A DNA stretch of 64,000 nt from Mycobacterium sp. SVM_VP21 (lineage in GTDB: Bacteria > Actinomycetota > Actinomycetes > Mycobacteriales > Mycobacteriaceae). The stretch covers positions 2,976,001 to 3,040,000 of the forward strand of contig CP101406.1 in NCBI GenBank assembly GCA_024758765.1, read 5' to 3'. The notes beneath the pieces were generated by a model. That model saw only the letters and a program-made list of their open reading frames with translations, did not search any database and had not been told where the DNA came from. This document shows, in pieces, positions 43,848-53,008 of the stretch. Both the position numbers and the translations under genes were made by a program. Within the stretch, counting starts at the first letter, position 1. Each line of letters opens with the position of its first letter.

Positions 43848-46463
43848 TCAGGCGGTCAGGTCGATGCGGTGGGCATCGGTGACGCTGCGGTAGCGATCCG
43901 GGTCGCAGGTCAACACGATCACCTGGCCGTGCGAGCCGACCGCGTCGAACACCGCACCCATCTTCGCCAGCCGATCGGGGTCGGTGAAGCCGAGCGCGTC
44001 GTCGATCACCACCGGGACGCTGTCCTCCTTGGCCACCAGCGCCGCCCCGGCCAGCCGCGTCAGGATGCCCAGCTGTTCCTTGGCGCCGCCGGACAGCGAC
44101 TCATAGGGCACGGTGCGACCACCGAGGGTGCGGGCGCAGATCTTCAGGTCGGTGTCGACGTCGACCTCGAAATCCGCACCGAACACGTGCGCGCCCAGCC
44201 GCTGGATCTCGGCGCGGAACGGCTCGACGTAACGCCGGCGGGTGTCGTCGCGGTGGCGGACCATGGTGGAGCGCAGCAGCGCTGCCGCGCGAGCCCGGCG
44301 CCCGATCCGATCATGTTCGGCCGCAACGTGTTCCCGGGCGGTCTGCGCGGCGTCGAGTTGGCCCCGCCGGCCCTGGGTGCCGAACACGGCCAGCTCGACC
44401 TCCACCTCGTGCAACGCGCGGGCGGTCTCGGCGTGGCTAGCCCTAACGTCCTGAGCCGCGGTCTGCGCTGCCGTGAGTTCGGTGTCGATCGCGTCGGGGG
44501 CGGCGGCGCCCAACTGTTCGGATAACTCGGTCACGCGCTGCTCGGCGGTGCGCAATGCCTGCGTGGAGGATTCGGCGGTAGCCGCCAGCTCGTCATCGCT
44601 GACCGTTGCCCGCTGCGCGGCGAGACGTTGGTCGACCGCCTCCAGCTCACTGCGCTGGGCCGCCGCCTTTTCGCGCAGCAGCGTCAGCCGTGTAGCGGCT
44701 TCCGTGCGTCGGGCCGCAGCCTCCTGGGCGGCCCGACGCAGGGTTTCGCAGTCGGTGGCAGCCTGCGCTCGCAGTGCCTCGGCCTCGTCGCGGTCGGTGC
44801 GGGCCTGCTCCGGTGTGATTCCGGTGGGGATCTCGCCGTGCTCGTCACGCAGTCGTGTCAGCCGAGCGCGCAACGCCTCGACCTCCTCGTCACCGCGCAA
44901 CGCTGCCAGGGCGGCGGCCAGCTGGTCGCAGCCGCCCTGTAGTTCGCGTCGCCGCTGGTCGGCGTGCCGCGCCTGCGTCAGATCGGTCACGCCTGCTGCC
45001 GCGAGGGAATCGACCAGTTCGGCTTGTGCCGCAGCATGTTTTGCGCTGGCTTCCCGCGCACTGTCGCCCGGTCTGACCCGCAGACTCAGCAGGCCGGGAA
45101 CCTCGACCTCAAGGCCGTCGGTGACGGTGGCCGACCAGCTCTGGCCGGCGGGCAGCGCGGTGTGCTCGCCGGCGATCATCAGAGCGACGTCGGCGACCGC
45201 GGCAAGCTCCAATGTCGCCGAAATCGCGGCCAGCGACGCCTCGCTCCGGTCGCAGGCCGCCGACGCAGCTTCGATCCGGCGCAGGATCGGCTCGGTCACA
45301 ATGATCTGCGCCAGCTCGGCCGCCACCTCGGCGAGCTGACTCTCGGTGGCGTCAAGCCGGGCGGGCCGGTCAGCAAGCCGGTCTGCCTCGTCGCGAGCGG
45401 CGAGTTGGTCGACGACGCGGCGCGCGGATGCGGCACGTTCGGTGGCGGCGGCCACGGCTTGCGCAGCCTCGGCCGCGGCGGCCTCTGCCGCGGTCGCTTC
45501 GGCATCAACGGTGGCCTGCACCTGGGCCGCGCCGTCGATCTCGGTGTCTAGCAGACTGATCGCGGCCGCCCGGGATTCGACTTCCTCGCGTTGCCGGTTC
45601 CGCTCCGCGCGGGCACTGTCGGTCGCGGCGCCAGTGGCCTTGGCCGCGGTGGCCACCAACTGCGCATCGCGAAGCTGGCTGCGCAAGTCGGCGATCGCGG
45701 CGCCGGCGGCCTGCGCCGCGCTGTGCCGGGCGTCGGCGGCGGCCTGCTCCTCGGTCAACCTCGCCAACTGCGCAGACAGCTCGGCGTGCCGGTGCACCCG
45801 GTCGTCCACTTCGGCGAGCAGCTCGGCACACCGCGCCACCTCGGCGTCAGCGTCGGCCAGCGCCGCGAGAGCACTCGCCCACTCCCCGGTGGGACGCCCG
45901 GTCCCGGTGAAGTAGCGCGCGAACTCGGCATCGATTCGCTCGATGAGAACCGGCTCGGTTCCGCTGGGGCTGGCCGTGTCACCGGCGGCGACGTCCAGCG
46001 CCCGAGACAGCGCATCGCATCCGGACAAGTCCACCGCCGCCGTCGACGCCGTCTGCAGCACGCGTTGGGCCTGCCAGAGGCCGGTGTCCATGGTCTCGTC
46101 CAGCATGGTGCGGACCCGCTCATGTGCCTCATCGCCGGTCAGCTGCTCGCGGCGCGGCTCCAGGATGGTCAGTTGTGTTCGGGGCGCCTTGTGGAAGCGC
46201 TTGTGATAGACGAAACGGTAAGGGCCGGTGCTGATTTCCGCGGTGACCTCGGCGCCGACGTCCGCGTAGGTGGGCTTGACCTGCTTGACGTCCTTCTTGG
46301 CGGAGCGGTCCTTGGACTCCAGCAATAGGTCCAGCGCTTCGATCATCGAAGACTTGCCGATCTCGTTGGCGCCGGACACCACCACCACGCCGTGGTCGGG
46401 GAAGTCGATCTCTCGATGCGCCACACCGCGGTAGTTGGTCAACTCCAATCGGTGCAGTCTCAT
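43848..46463 (-). CDS. SbcC/Rad50-like AAA ATPase with long coiled coil
   Basis: An 871-residue protein with P-loop GANEIGKSSMIEALDLLLES near the N-terminus, about 600 residues of Ala/Glu/Arg-rich coiled coil, and a C-terminal signature YESLSGGAKEQLGILTRL with Walker B SVPVVIDDAL. This matches Rv1278. It overlaps the metallophosphoesterase by ATGA and is probably its partner in DNA-end or nucleic-acid processing. Confidence 0.92.
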   Translation of the reverse strand: MRLHRLELTNYRGVAHREIDFPDHGVVVVSGANEIGKSSMIEALDLLLESKDRSAKKDVKQVKPTYADVGAEVTAEISTGPYRFVYHKRFHKAPRTQLTILEPRREQLTGDEAHERVRTMLDETMDTGLWQAQRVLQTASTAAVDLSGCDALSRALDVAAGDTASPSGTEPVLIERIDAEFARYFTGTGRPTGEWASALAALADADAEVARCAELLAEVDDRVHRHAELSAQLARLTEEQAAADARHSAAQAAGAAIADLRSQLRDAQLVATAAKATGAATDSARAERNRQREEVESRAAAISLLDTEIDGAAQVQATVDAEATAAEAAAAEAAQAVAAATERAASARRVVDQLAARDEADRLADRPARLDATESQLAEVAAELAQIIVTEPILRRIEAASAACDRSEASLAAISATLELAAVADVALMIAGEHTALPAGQSWSATVTDGLEVEVPGLLSLRVRPGDSAREASAKHAAAQAELVDSLAAAGVTDLTQARHADQRRRELQGGCDQLAAALAALRGDEEVEALRARLTRLRDEHGEIPTGITPEQARTDRDEAEALRAQAATDCETLRRAAQEAAARRTEAATRLTLLREKAAAQRSELEAVDQRLAAQRATVSDDELAATAESSTQALRTAEQRVTELSEQLGAAAPDAIDTELTAAQTAAQDVRASHAETARALHEVEVELAVFGTQGRRGQLDAAQTAREHVAAEHDRIGRRARAAALLRSTMVRHRDDTRRRYVEPFRAEIQRLGAHVFGADFEVDVDTDLKICARTLGGRTVPYESLSGGAKEQLGILTRLAGAALVAKEDSVPVVIDDALGFTDPDRLAKMGAVFDAVGSHGQVIVLTCDPDRYRSVTDAHRIDLTA

Positions 46464-47605
46464 GCCACGCCCCGATCGACCAGGCGCAGTAGCAGCGCCA
46501 GCGCGGCATGGGCGTCGTCGGCGGTATCGGTGTCGGCGCCGCGGGCCGCCGCGACCAGTTCCTCGACCGCGTCCGCCGCGAACCCCCCGATGCCGAGGTC
46601 GGCAAATTCGCCGTCGGCGGGCACCACCACCAGGTGGGTATGACGCTTCCAGGTCCCCAACCAGGCGAACAGCCGCGAATACCGGTCCAGGCAGGCATCG
46701 AGGGCGGCCCGGTCGGTGACGCTGAGCGAACCCGTCAGGGCCAGCTGGACTACCGTGCGTTCCTTGTCCGGCAGCTGGTCGAGGTTGATGTCCAAGTCGG
46801 CGACGTCACGGCCGGTGTCAAGCTGGCGGTACAGCGTCAGGAAACGCCATCGACCGATGTGGCGGGAGTCCACGCTCACCCCGCCGCCGGTCTCGTCGAC
46901 ATCGACCACCAGCACGTGGCCGGGGTCGGATTCGATGTCGTCGAAGTTGGTGGGTTCCGGCGAACCGGAATACCAGATTCGGCCCGTCGCCCCGACCTGG
47001 GTGCGAGAGTGCTTGTCCCCCAAGGCGACGTAGTGGATGGCGCCGCGGGTCAGGGCGTCTTGCAGGCCGGCCAGCCGAATCAGCGCCGGGTTGCCGGGGT
47101 CGGGGTCCAGCACGTCGACGCCGCCATGGGCAACCAGGATCCGGATGGTGCCATCGGCGGACAGCCCGTCGAGTGCGGCGGCCGCCAGGTCGGTGGTGGG
47201 GCGCTTGGACCGCCACGGCGCGGCGACGATCTCGAGACCGGGGCGCACCCGGTGTACGCCGGCGGAGTCGAGAACGATCACATTGTCGGGGCACTCGGCG
47301 GTGAACAACGCGCTGGTGTACACCGACGCGGCATCGAGCGGATCGTGGTTTCCGGGCAAGAGGTAGACCGGGATCCCGATGGAGCGCATGGCCTCCAGAG
47401 ACTGGCTGATGACCGCGGGGGCGAGTTGGTTGTCCTCGAACACGTCGCCGGCGACGACCACGAACTCCGCACCCGTCTGCGCCGCCAGCGCTCCCAGTCC
47501 GGCCACTGCGTCGCGCCGGGCTGCCGAGTAGCGCGGCTGGGCGTCGCCGGCCAGGAAGTGCCGGGTCATGCCGAGCTGCCAATCGGCGGTGTGCACGAAG
47601 CGCAT
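46460..47605 (-). CDS. SbcD/Mre11-like metallophosphoesterase
   Basis: A 381-residue calcineurin-type phosphoesterase with the metal motifs HTADWQLG, GDVFEDN, GNHDPLDA, VAHGGVD and ALGDKHSR. It corresponds to Rv1277. Together with the AAA gene 4 bp overlapped downstream it forms a two-gene nuclease module similar to SbcCD but distinct from the canonical pair. Confidence 0.92.
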   Translation of the reverse strand: MRFVHTADWQLGMTRHFLAGDAQPRYSAARRDAVAGLGALAAQTGAEFVVVAGDVFEDNQLAPAVISQSLEAMRSIGIPVYLLPGNHDPLDAASVYTSALFTAECPDNVIVLDSAGVHRVRPGLEIVAAPWRSKRPTTDLAAAALDGLSADGTIRILVAHGGVDVLDPDPGNPALIRLAGLQDALTRGAIHYVALGDKHSRTQVGATGRIWYSGSPEPTNFDDIESDPGHVLVVDVDETGGGVSVDSRHIGRWRFLTLYRQLDTGRDVADLDINLDQLPDKERTVVQLALTGSLSVTDRAALDACLDRYSRLFAWLGTWKRHTHLVVVPADGEFADLGIGGFAADAVEELVAAARGADTDTADDAHAALALLLRLVDRGVA

Positions 47606-47822
47606 GTCGGTCCTGCCCCTTTCCGCCGGGCCGTCGGCCGGGCATCGCGAGTGTATGGCCGGTCACCGACAAGGCCGTGGACCTCGATCGGCAGGTCCGG
47701 GCGCTCGATCGAAGGCCTGATCTCTTACGTCACACCTGGCACTTCAGCACCGCCAGAGGCAGGGTGCGATGGATTCGAATCGGATAGCGCGGGCGATATC
47801 GGGCACCCCTACTCTGGAGCAG

Positions 47823-48323
47823 GTGAGCACTTACCGGACCCTGATTCTGCTGCGGCACGCCAAGTCGGACTATCCGCCCGGAGCCGCCGACCACGAGCGT
47901 CCGTTAGCGCCGCGCGGAATCCGGGAGGCGGGGCTGGCCGGAGACTGGCTGCGCGCCCATGCGCCGGCCATCGATGCGGTGTTGTGTTCGACCGCCACCC
48001 GGACCCGACAGACCTACGCGCAGACCGCGCTGACCGCACCGGTGCGCTACGTCGACGACCTCTACGACGCGATGCCCGGAAACGTGATCGACACGATCAA
48101 CACCGTGGCCGCCGACGTCGACACGCTGCTGGTGATCGGCCACGAACCGGCGATGTCCAGCGTCGCACTGGGACTGGCCGGCCCCGGCACCGATGCAGCC
48201 ATAGCCCAACAGATCTCGGAGAAGTACCCGACGTCGGGGATCGCCGTCCTCCATGTCCCCTGCGGCTGGGCGGACGTGAAATTGGGATCAGCCGCGCTGG
48301 TCGACTTCTGCGTTCCGCGGTAG
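47823..48323 (+). CDS. SixA-like histidine phosphatase
   Basis: A 166-residue branch-1 histidine phosphatase with the RHAKSD catalytic motif at residues 9-14 and the second His in VIGHEPAM. It corresponds to Rv1276c. GTG 47823 was preferred because the first beta strand follows at once. TACTCT (47810-47815) lies 7 nt upstream; GGAG could serve as a ribosome site. It is the last gene in M. tuberculosis order before the island. Confidence 0.9.
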   Translation: MSTYRTLILLRHAKSDYPPGAADHERPLAPRGIREAGLAGDWLRAHAPAIDAVLCSTATRTRQTYAQTALTAPVRYVDDLYDAMPGNVIDTINTVAADVDTLLVIGHEPAMSSVALGLAGPGTDAAIAQQISEKYPTSGIAVLHVPCGWADVKLGSAALVDFCVPR

Positions 48324-48348
48324 CGCCACGGATTTCCCAGTGCCACAG

Positions 48349-48528
48349 TCAGTTCGGCAGCAACCCCGTGTACTGCAGCTCGAACTCCGTGCGGAGGACG
48401 CCGAGGATCAAATGCGTCACGCTCTCACGTTGCGAAAGCCCTGCTGCTGCTCCGATTTCGCGGAGGATGTTCTGTTGCGCCTCTACGTAGTAAGCGTAGC
48501 AACGGATCGTTGCGGCTTCAGATCATCG
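48349..48528 (-). pseudogene. Possible small-gene remnant between sixA and the oxygenase gene
   Basis: The 194-bp gap contains on the minus strand a coding-like stretch with no start codon: EAQQNILREIGAAAGLSQRE and further on VLRTEFELQYTGLLPN before TGA (48349-48351). It has regular helical periodicity and no stop for about 58 codons. It could be the tail of a lost gene. I do not recognise the family. Confidence 0.25.
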
Positions 48529-49693
48529 CCCGCAACGCCGGCGCCGGCTCCACCCCCATCACCGTCAGGGCACTGGAGTGATAGATGCTCCCCGGGGTCT
48601 GGATGGCGTGCCCCAGCCCGACGTGGGCGTCGCGCCAGAACCGCTGCAGCGGGTTGTTCCGGCGCGCGGCGTTACCCCCGGAGCGGGCGAAGATCGCATC
48701 GGCAGCTGCCACGGCCCGCCAGGCGCAGCGAATCTGGTTGCGCCGCACCAGCGAGCGGTCCTCGAAGCTGATCTTTTTGCCGGCGTCGGCGAGGTCGTAC
48801 ATTCTGCTGATGCCGTCGAGGAGTTGCACGCGTGAGGCGGCGATCTCCGCGGCGGCCTCCGAGATGGCGTAGAGCACGTACGGGTCGTCCTTGATCTTGG
48901 TGCCGGTGGCGGCCACCCGGTCGCGCTGATAGTCCAGATGCGCTGCCAGCGCCCCCTCGGTGATTCCGATGAGCGCGGCGGTGATCCCGAGCGGGAACAT
49001 CGCCCAGAACGGCAGCTTGTAGACCGTCTCCGTGCGTCCGGCCGCCTCGGCGGCGCTGGCGCCGGAGGCGACGTGCTCGAAGTCGATGGTGCGGTAGTCC
49101 GGGATGAAGGCGCCGTCGACGACGATGTCCTTGCTGCCGGTGCCCGACAGGCCGATGACATCCCAGGAGTCCTCGACGATGGTGTAGTCGGCGCGCGGCA
49201 AGACGACGTGCAGCACCTTCGGCGGCCCACCCTCGGCGCCGCCGACGCGCGCGCCCAGGAAGATCCAGCTGCAGTGATCGGTGCCCGAGGAGAAGTTCCA
49301 CCGCCCGGTCAACCGATAACCACCCTCGACCGGGGTCGCAATCCCTTGCGCGGCATACGGGGAGGCGATCCAGGTGTCCGGATTGTCGGCCCAGATTTCG
49401 GCTTGCAGCCGGCGGTCCATCAACGCCATCTCCCAGGGGTGCACTCCCCCGACGCCGCACACCCAGCCGGTGGAGCCGCAGTGCTTGGCCACCGCCATGA
49501 CCGCCTCGGCGAAGTCGCGCGGGTGGGCGGCGTAACCGCCGAAGTCCGTCGGTTGCAGCATCCGCATCACGCCGGCTTGGCGGATCAGCGCCACTGACTG
49601 TTCGGAGAGCTTGCCGAGCCGTTCGCTGTCGTCGGCGGTACCGGCCAGCTGGGCGGCGATCTGCTCGACGCGCTCGACAACTTCGTGCGCCAT
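48518..49693 (-). CDS. Flavin-dependent oxygenase of the HsaA/acyl-CoA dehydrogenase type
   Basis: A 391-residue protein with the two-component monooxygenase form of the acyl-CoA dehydrogenase fold: TGWVCGVGGVHPWEMA, TGRWNFSSGTDHCSW and the C-terminal FWRDAHVGLGHAIQ. Relatives include HsaA, the 3-HSA hydroxylase of cholesterol breakdown. A flavin reductase partner is not seen in the window. ATG 49693 (MAHEVVERVEQIAAQ) follows AGGAGGTG; the upstream frame runs through the operator. The adjacent divergent TetR gene probably regulates it. Confidence 0.87.
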   Translation of the reverse strand: MAHEVVERVEQIAAQLAGTADDSERLGKLSEQSVALIRQAGVMRMLQPTDFGGYAAHPRDFAEAVMAVAKHCGSTGWVCGVGGVHPWEMALMDRRLQAEIWADNPDTWIASPYAAQGIATPVEGGYRLTGRWNFSSGTDHCSWIFLGARVGGAEGGPPKVLHVVLPRADYTIVEDSWDVIGLSGTGSKDIVVDGAFIPDYRTIDFEHVASGASAAEAAGRTETVYKLPFWAMFPLGITAALIGITEGALAAHLDYQRDRVAATGTKIKDDPYVLYAISEAAAEIAASRVQLLDGISRMYDLADAGKKISFEDRSLVRRNQIRCAWRAVAAADAIFARSGGNAARRNNPLQRFWRDAHVGLGHAIQTPGSIYHSSALTVMGVEPAPALRAMI

Positions 49694-49760
49694 AACCGGC
49701 ACCTCCTGAATCTGCGGGCCCCACGGCGGGGCCCGTTGGTTTCCGTACCGTACCCCCCAT

Positions 49761-49796
49761 TTGACCAAATGGTCAATCCATTTGGTCAATCCATTT
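49761..49796. promoter_or_regulatory. TetR operator cluster with perfect dyad and tandem 13-bp repeat
   Basis: TTGACCAAATGGTCAA (49761-49776) has 7-bp arms around an AA centre. GGTCAATCCATTT then occurs twice head to tail (49771-49783 and 49784-49796). The cluster lies in the 137-bp gap between the divergent oxygenase and TetR genes and about 25 bp before the TetR -10 box, so it can control both. Confidence 0.8.
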
Positions 49797-49830
49797 GTGC
49801 AATGGTCGTCGGCCTGGCTAACCTGCCCTT

Positions 49831-50337
49831 ATGGGCAACCGTGAGGATCTGCTGGAGGGAGCCAAGCGCTGCTTGGTCGAACGAGGCTGGGCGAATACGA
49901 CGGTGCGCGACATCGCCGCGGCGGCCGGCGTCAGCCATGCCGCCATCGGCTATCACTTCGGTAGCCGCGAACGCCTTCTAGTGCAGGCCCTGCTGGAAGA
50001 GCTCGACGAGCTCGACACCCGCATGGCGCCCGACGGTCAACCGGCGACGGCAGTGGACCAGTGGCGGGCGATGCTCGAGTCCTTCACCACCGACAAGGCG
50101 CTGTGGACCTCGCACCTGGAAGCGATCGTCCAAGCCCAACGCAACGACGAACTGCGCACACGCCTGGCCGAGGGTCAACAACGCGCGCGCACCGAGCTGG
50201 GCGGCTCAGTCCCGTTGGCCGTGATCCTCGGTTTGATGATCCAGTCACTGATCGATCCCGACAGTGCGCCGACGGCGGATGCTGTGGTGGCGGAGTTGCG
50301 GGAGTTGGCCAGCCACAGCGGGCCGACCCCGCGTTGA
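49831..50337 (+). CDS. TetR-family transcriptional regulator
   Basis: A 168-residue regulator with an N-terminal HTH (ANTTVRDIAAAAGVSHAAIG then YHFGSRERLL). TAACCT (49819-49824) lies 6 nt before the ATG, compatible with a leaderless mRNA. It is divergent from the HsaA-like oxygenase and shares the palindromic cluster, so repression of the oxygenase and itself is the simplest reading. The ligand is unknown. Confidence 0.9.
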   Translation: MGNREDLLEGAKRCLVERGWANTTVRDIAAAAGVSHAAIGYHFGSRERLLVQALLEELDELDTRMAPDGQPATAVDQWRAMLESFTTDKALWTSHLEAIVQAQRNDELRTRLAEGQQRARTELGGSVPLAVILGLMIQSLIDPDSAPTADAVVAELRELASHSGPTPR

Positions 50338-50836
50338 TGAGGAAACGGCGCCGTCTCAAGCTCGTTAGCCTTGCTTCCGAGCGCTTCGTCGGCCGCGGTT
50401 CGGCGACGGATTAGCAGGTTCAGCCAGCTCGTCAGATCGCCCATCAGACTGCTCAGTCCGAAATCATCAGCCGAAGGGCTGCGGCGATCCCGCCTTACAC
50501 GAACGCCGCCTGAGCTGGACGCGTCAACGCGGCTGTCCTGTCAGCCCGTTATTTTCGCTTTGAAACAATTTCTGTGATGCCGTGATCGGTCACTGCCGCA
50601 GCAAAAGGTATTCCCTCGGCGTATCGCCCCCAACCGAGGCATGCGCCATCCGGCGTCGCCGGGGTCGAAAACCCGATCTCCGAGCCACCCAAACACACCG
50701 AAAATAGGCAGCTTTTCTACAGCACATTGACAACTACGGAATAGTGCCGTCTGTTCAGCGGAAAGGCGCATCTCCGCCACGAATGGCCTTCGATTCTTCT
50801 ATTCAGCGAACCGTCCTACGCGTAACATAATTCGCT
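50338..50836. other. Intergenic region, no convincing gene
   Basis: About 500 bases with mixed composition and no frame that looks coding. TTTCGCTTTGAAACAA at 50554-50569 resembles one half, with its flank, of the palindromes in the 59-63 kb array. TAACAT (50823-50828) is the -10 box of the MarR gene that follows. Confidence 0.5.
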
Positions 50837-51328
50837 ATGTATCGCTTCAGTCCTGGTCAAATCAACGGAGGCGGACCAGAGCTGGATCTGGCTCAGCAGA
50901 AGTCGTGGCACAACTACTTGACGACCGTCTTGCGCATGTCGACGCTGCTCAACCGGAAGCTGACCGACGCCCACGGCATCTCGCTGGATGACGTGCGCCT
51001 GCTGAGCCTGCTCGACAGCGCGCCCGAAGGCAGTGTCCAGATGGGCGAACTGGTTGAAGCCTTGCCGTCCCTACCAAGCCGTCTGACCAGGCAAGTCCGC
51101 CGCTTGGAAGAGGAAAATCTGGTGCAGCGGACGACTAGTCCCCACGACCGCCGCCGCGTCATCGCGACCATCACCGAGGCGGGCAGAATCTTGGTGGGAG
51201 AAGCCATGACGACCTACGCGAACGAGGTCCAAACCCACTTCCTGGGCCCGCTGACCAGACCGCAGATCGCCGCCATGGGAACCACCTGTCGACAAATAGG
51301 CGACGCGCTGAAATCGGCACAACGCTGA
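50837..51328 (+). CDS. MarR-family regulator, relative of the 59-63 kb array
   Basis: A 163-residue MarR protein with the dimer helix, HTH (MGELVEALPSLPSRLTRQVR, RLEEENLV) and wing DRRRVIATIT. Its C-terminus (LTRPQIAAMGTTCRQIGDAL) parallels the array gene at 59240 (MSRPQMIALGDSCRRI). TAACAT ends exactly 8 nt before the ATG, the same layout as the array. Upstream, at 50554-50569, is a degenerate copy of the array palindrome. The regulated gene is unknown. Confidence 0.88.
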   Translation: MYRFSPGQINGGGPELDLAQQKSWHNYLTTVLRMSTLLNRKLTDAHGISLDDVRLLSLLDSAPEGSVQMGELVEALPSLPSRLTRQVRRLEEENLVQRTTSPHDRRRVIATITEAGRILVGEAMTTYANEVQTHFLGPLTRPQIAAMGTTCRQIGDALKSAQR

Positions 51329-51657
51329 GCCGTCGCAGCGGGTAATCGACTGGCATTCGTCAGCCGAATAAACATGTGGACCTGCTTGTATTTTTGATTT
51401 GAACAAAATCTGGCCAAAGATAACTCAACCTATGTCTTGATGACGACGGAAAATGGCCGCAACCGACCCCAGCAGTCGCCCCGATTTGAGAGATTTTCGG
51501 CGGTTCTTCCTGGGCACCGAGCTACGGTAAGGCGTGCTAAGTCTTATGAGCCGAGCCAGGTAGGCATCCCGGTTCGGTCAGCATCGCTCGGCGAACTCCA
51601 ATACATCCACCTCACCGCGAGAACAAGGCGAACCCGTATGTCGATGGAACTACACTC
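51329..51657. other. Intergenic region before sulfotransferase
   Basis: No supported gene. GATTTGAACAAAATC (51392-51406) is an A/T-rich dyad containing TTGAAC. A 74-codon plus-strand frame (51437-51661) overlapping the next start has no recognisable features and is not called. Confidence 0.45.
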
Positions 51658-52467
51658 ATGACCGCGATCCACTTCATCTCGGGCCTGCCGCGCTCGGGGT
51701 CGACCCTGCTGGCCGCGTTACTGCGGCAGAATCCGCGCTTTCAGGCCGGCATGTCAGGTCCGCTGGCCGGCCTGTTCGGCGCCCTGCTGGGCGAGATGAG
51801 CGCCCGCAACGAATTCTCGGTCTTCATCGACGACACCAAGCGCCAACGCATGCTGCACGGACTGTTCGACAACTTCTACGCCGACTCCACCGCCGAGGTC
51901 ATCTTCGACACCAACCGAGCCTGGTGCGCCTGGATGCCGGCAATCGCGCAACTCTTCCCGGACGCCAAAGTCATTGCCTGCGTGCGGGACATGCCGTGGA
52001 TTCTCGACAGCATCGAACGTCTGATCCAGCACAACGTCTTCACCCCGTCGTCGATCTTCAACTTCCAGCCCGGCGGCACGGTCTACACCCGAGCCAACGG
52101 CGTGGCGGCGCAGAACGGCATGGTTGGCGCACCGTATGACTCGCTCAAGCAGGCCTGCTTCGGCGCGCAACGCGACCGACTGCTGTTGGTGCAGTACGAG
52201 ACCCTGACCACCGACCCCGCCAAGACCATGCACGCCATCTACCGGTTCCTGGACCAGCCGGCCTTCGACCACGACTTCGACCACACCGACTACGACGTCA
52301 CCGAATTCGACGAACGCGCGGGCACTCCCGGCCTGCACACCGTGCGCGGGACCGTCAAGGCCGAACCCCGCGAAAGTCTGTTACCGCCGGACCTTTTCAA
52401 CCGGTTTGTCAACGACGCCTTCTGGCGCGATCCGAATCGGATCCCCGAGGGATTGCAGGTGGTGTGA
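51658..52467 (+). CDS. PAPS-dependent sulfotransferase family protein
   Basis: A 269-residue protein with the 5'-phosphosulfate loop SGLPRSGST (8-16) and the 3'-phosphate-binding segment ACVRDMPWILDSIERL (Arg110, Ser118). It would transfer sulfate from PAPS to a hydroxyl, possibly on a glycolipid; the acceptor is unknown. A second, degenerate copy lies 1.2 kb downstream beyond a toxin-antitoxin module. The start ATG has no strong ribosome site. Confidence 0.87.
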   Translation: MTAIHFISGLPRSGSTLLAALLRQNPRFQAGMSGPLAGLFGALLGEMSARNEFSVFIDDTKRQRMLHGLFDNFYADSTAEVIFDTNRAWCAWMPAIAQLFPDAKVIACVRDMPWILDSIERLIQHNVFTPSSIFNFQPGGTVYTRANGVAAQNGMVGAPYDSLKQACFGAQRDRLLLVQYETLTTDPAKTMHAIYRFLDQPAFDHDFDHTDYDVTEFDERAGTPGLHTVRGTVKAEPRESLLPPDLFNRFVNDAFWRDPNRIPEGLQVV

Positions 52468-52638
52468 GGCGACGGTGATCCGTCGCTCGCGGGATGCTTG
52501 CTCTGCTCCCCACCGCAGCTGGACGCTGCCCAACAAACCGGGCCGGACCGCGCTTGGCGAGAAACACACCGCACAATTGGTACATAATAGTCAAAACGGC
52601 TAAAATCGCGGGCAGGAAGATCATGAACGGGGAACACG

Positions 52639-52995
52639 ATGTCCACGGTTCCGTTCCGCAACCGCGACGGCAAGCTGGTCGACGTACCGGTGGTGACTGC
52701 CAGTCGCCTCAAAAACGAGTTCGGCACCGTCTTCGAGCAGGCCGCAGTCAACGGGGCAGTGGTGATCACCAAGCACGACACCCCCAGGGCGGTGCTGCTC
52801 TCGTATGCCGAATTCGAGGCTCTGACCGCACCGGCTACACCCGTCCTTGACCACCTCAGCGAGCGCTTCGACAACCTGCTGGCAGCCATGCAGACAGCAA
52901 AAGCCAAAGCCGGAGTTGCCGCTGCATTCGAAGCCACGCCGGAGGAGTTGGGGGCCGCTGCGGTGAAGGCGGCGCGGACCGCGAAGCCACAGTGA
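52639..52995 (+). CDS. Phd/YefM-type antitoxin
   Basis: A 118-residue protein with the Phd/YefM N-terminal fold: VVTASRLKNEFGTVFEQA, VVITKHDTPRAVLLSYAEFE. The Ala-rich C-terminal tail would wrap the toxin. It precedes a zeta-toxin gene by 13 bp. TACATAAT at 52581-52588 may provide a promoter -10. Confidence 0.85.
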   Translation: MSTVPFRNRDGKLVDVPVVTASRLKNEFGTVFEQAAVNGAVVITKHDTPRAVLLSYAEFEALTAPATPVLDHLSERFDNLLAAMQTAKAKAGVAAAFEATPEELGAAAVKAARTAKPQ

Positions 52996-53008
52996 GCCGG
53001 GGCGGCCC

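Noticed and set aside
51437..51661. 74-codon frame ending at the sulfotransferase start
   Set aside because: Arg-rich with no structure and no start signal; overlaps the next gene's start by 4 bp only by chance.
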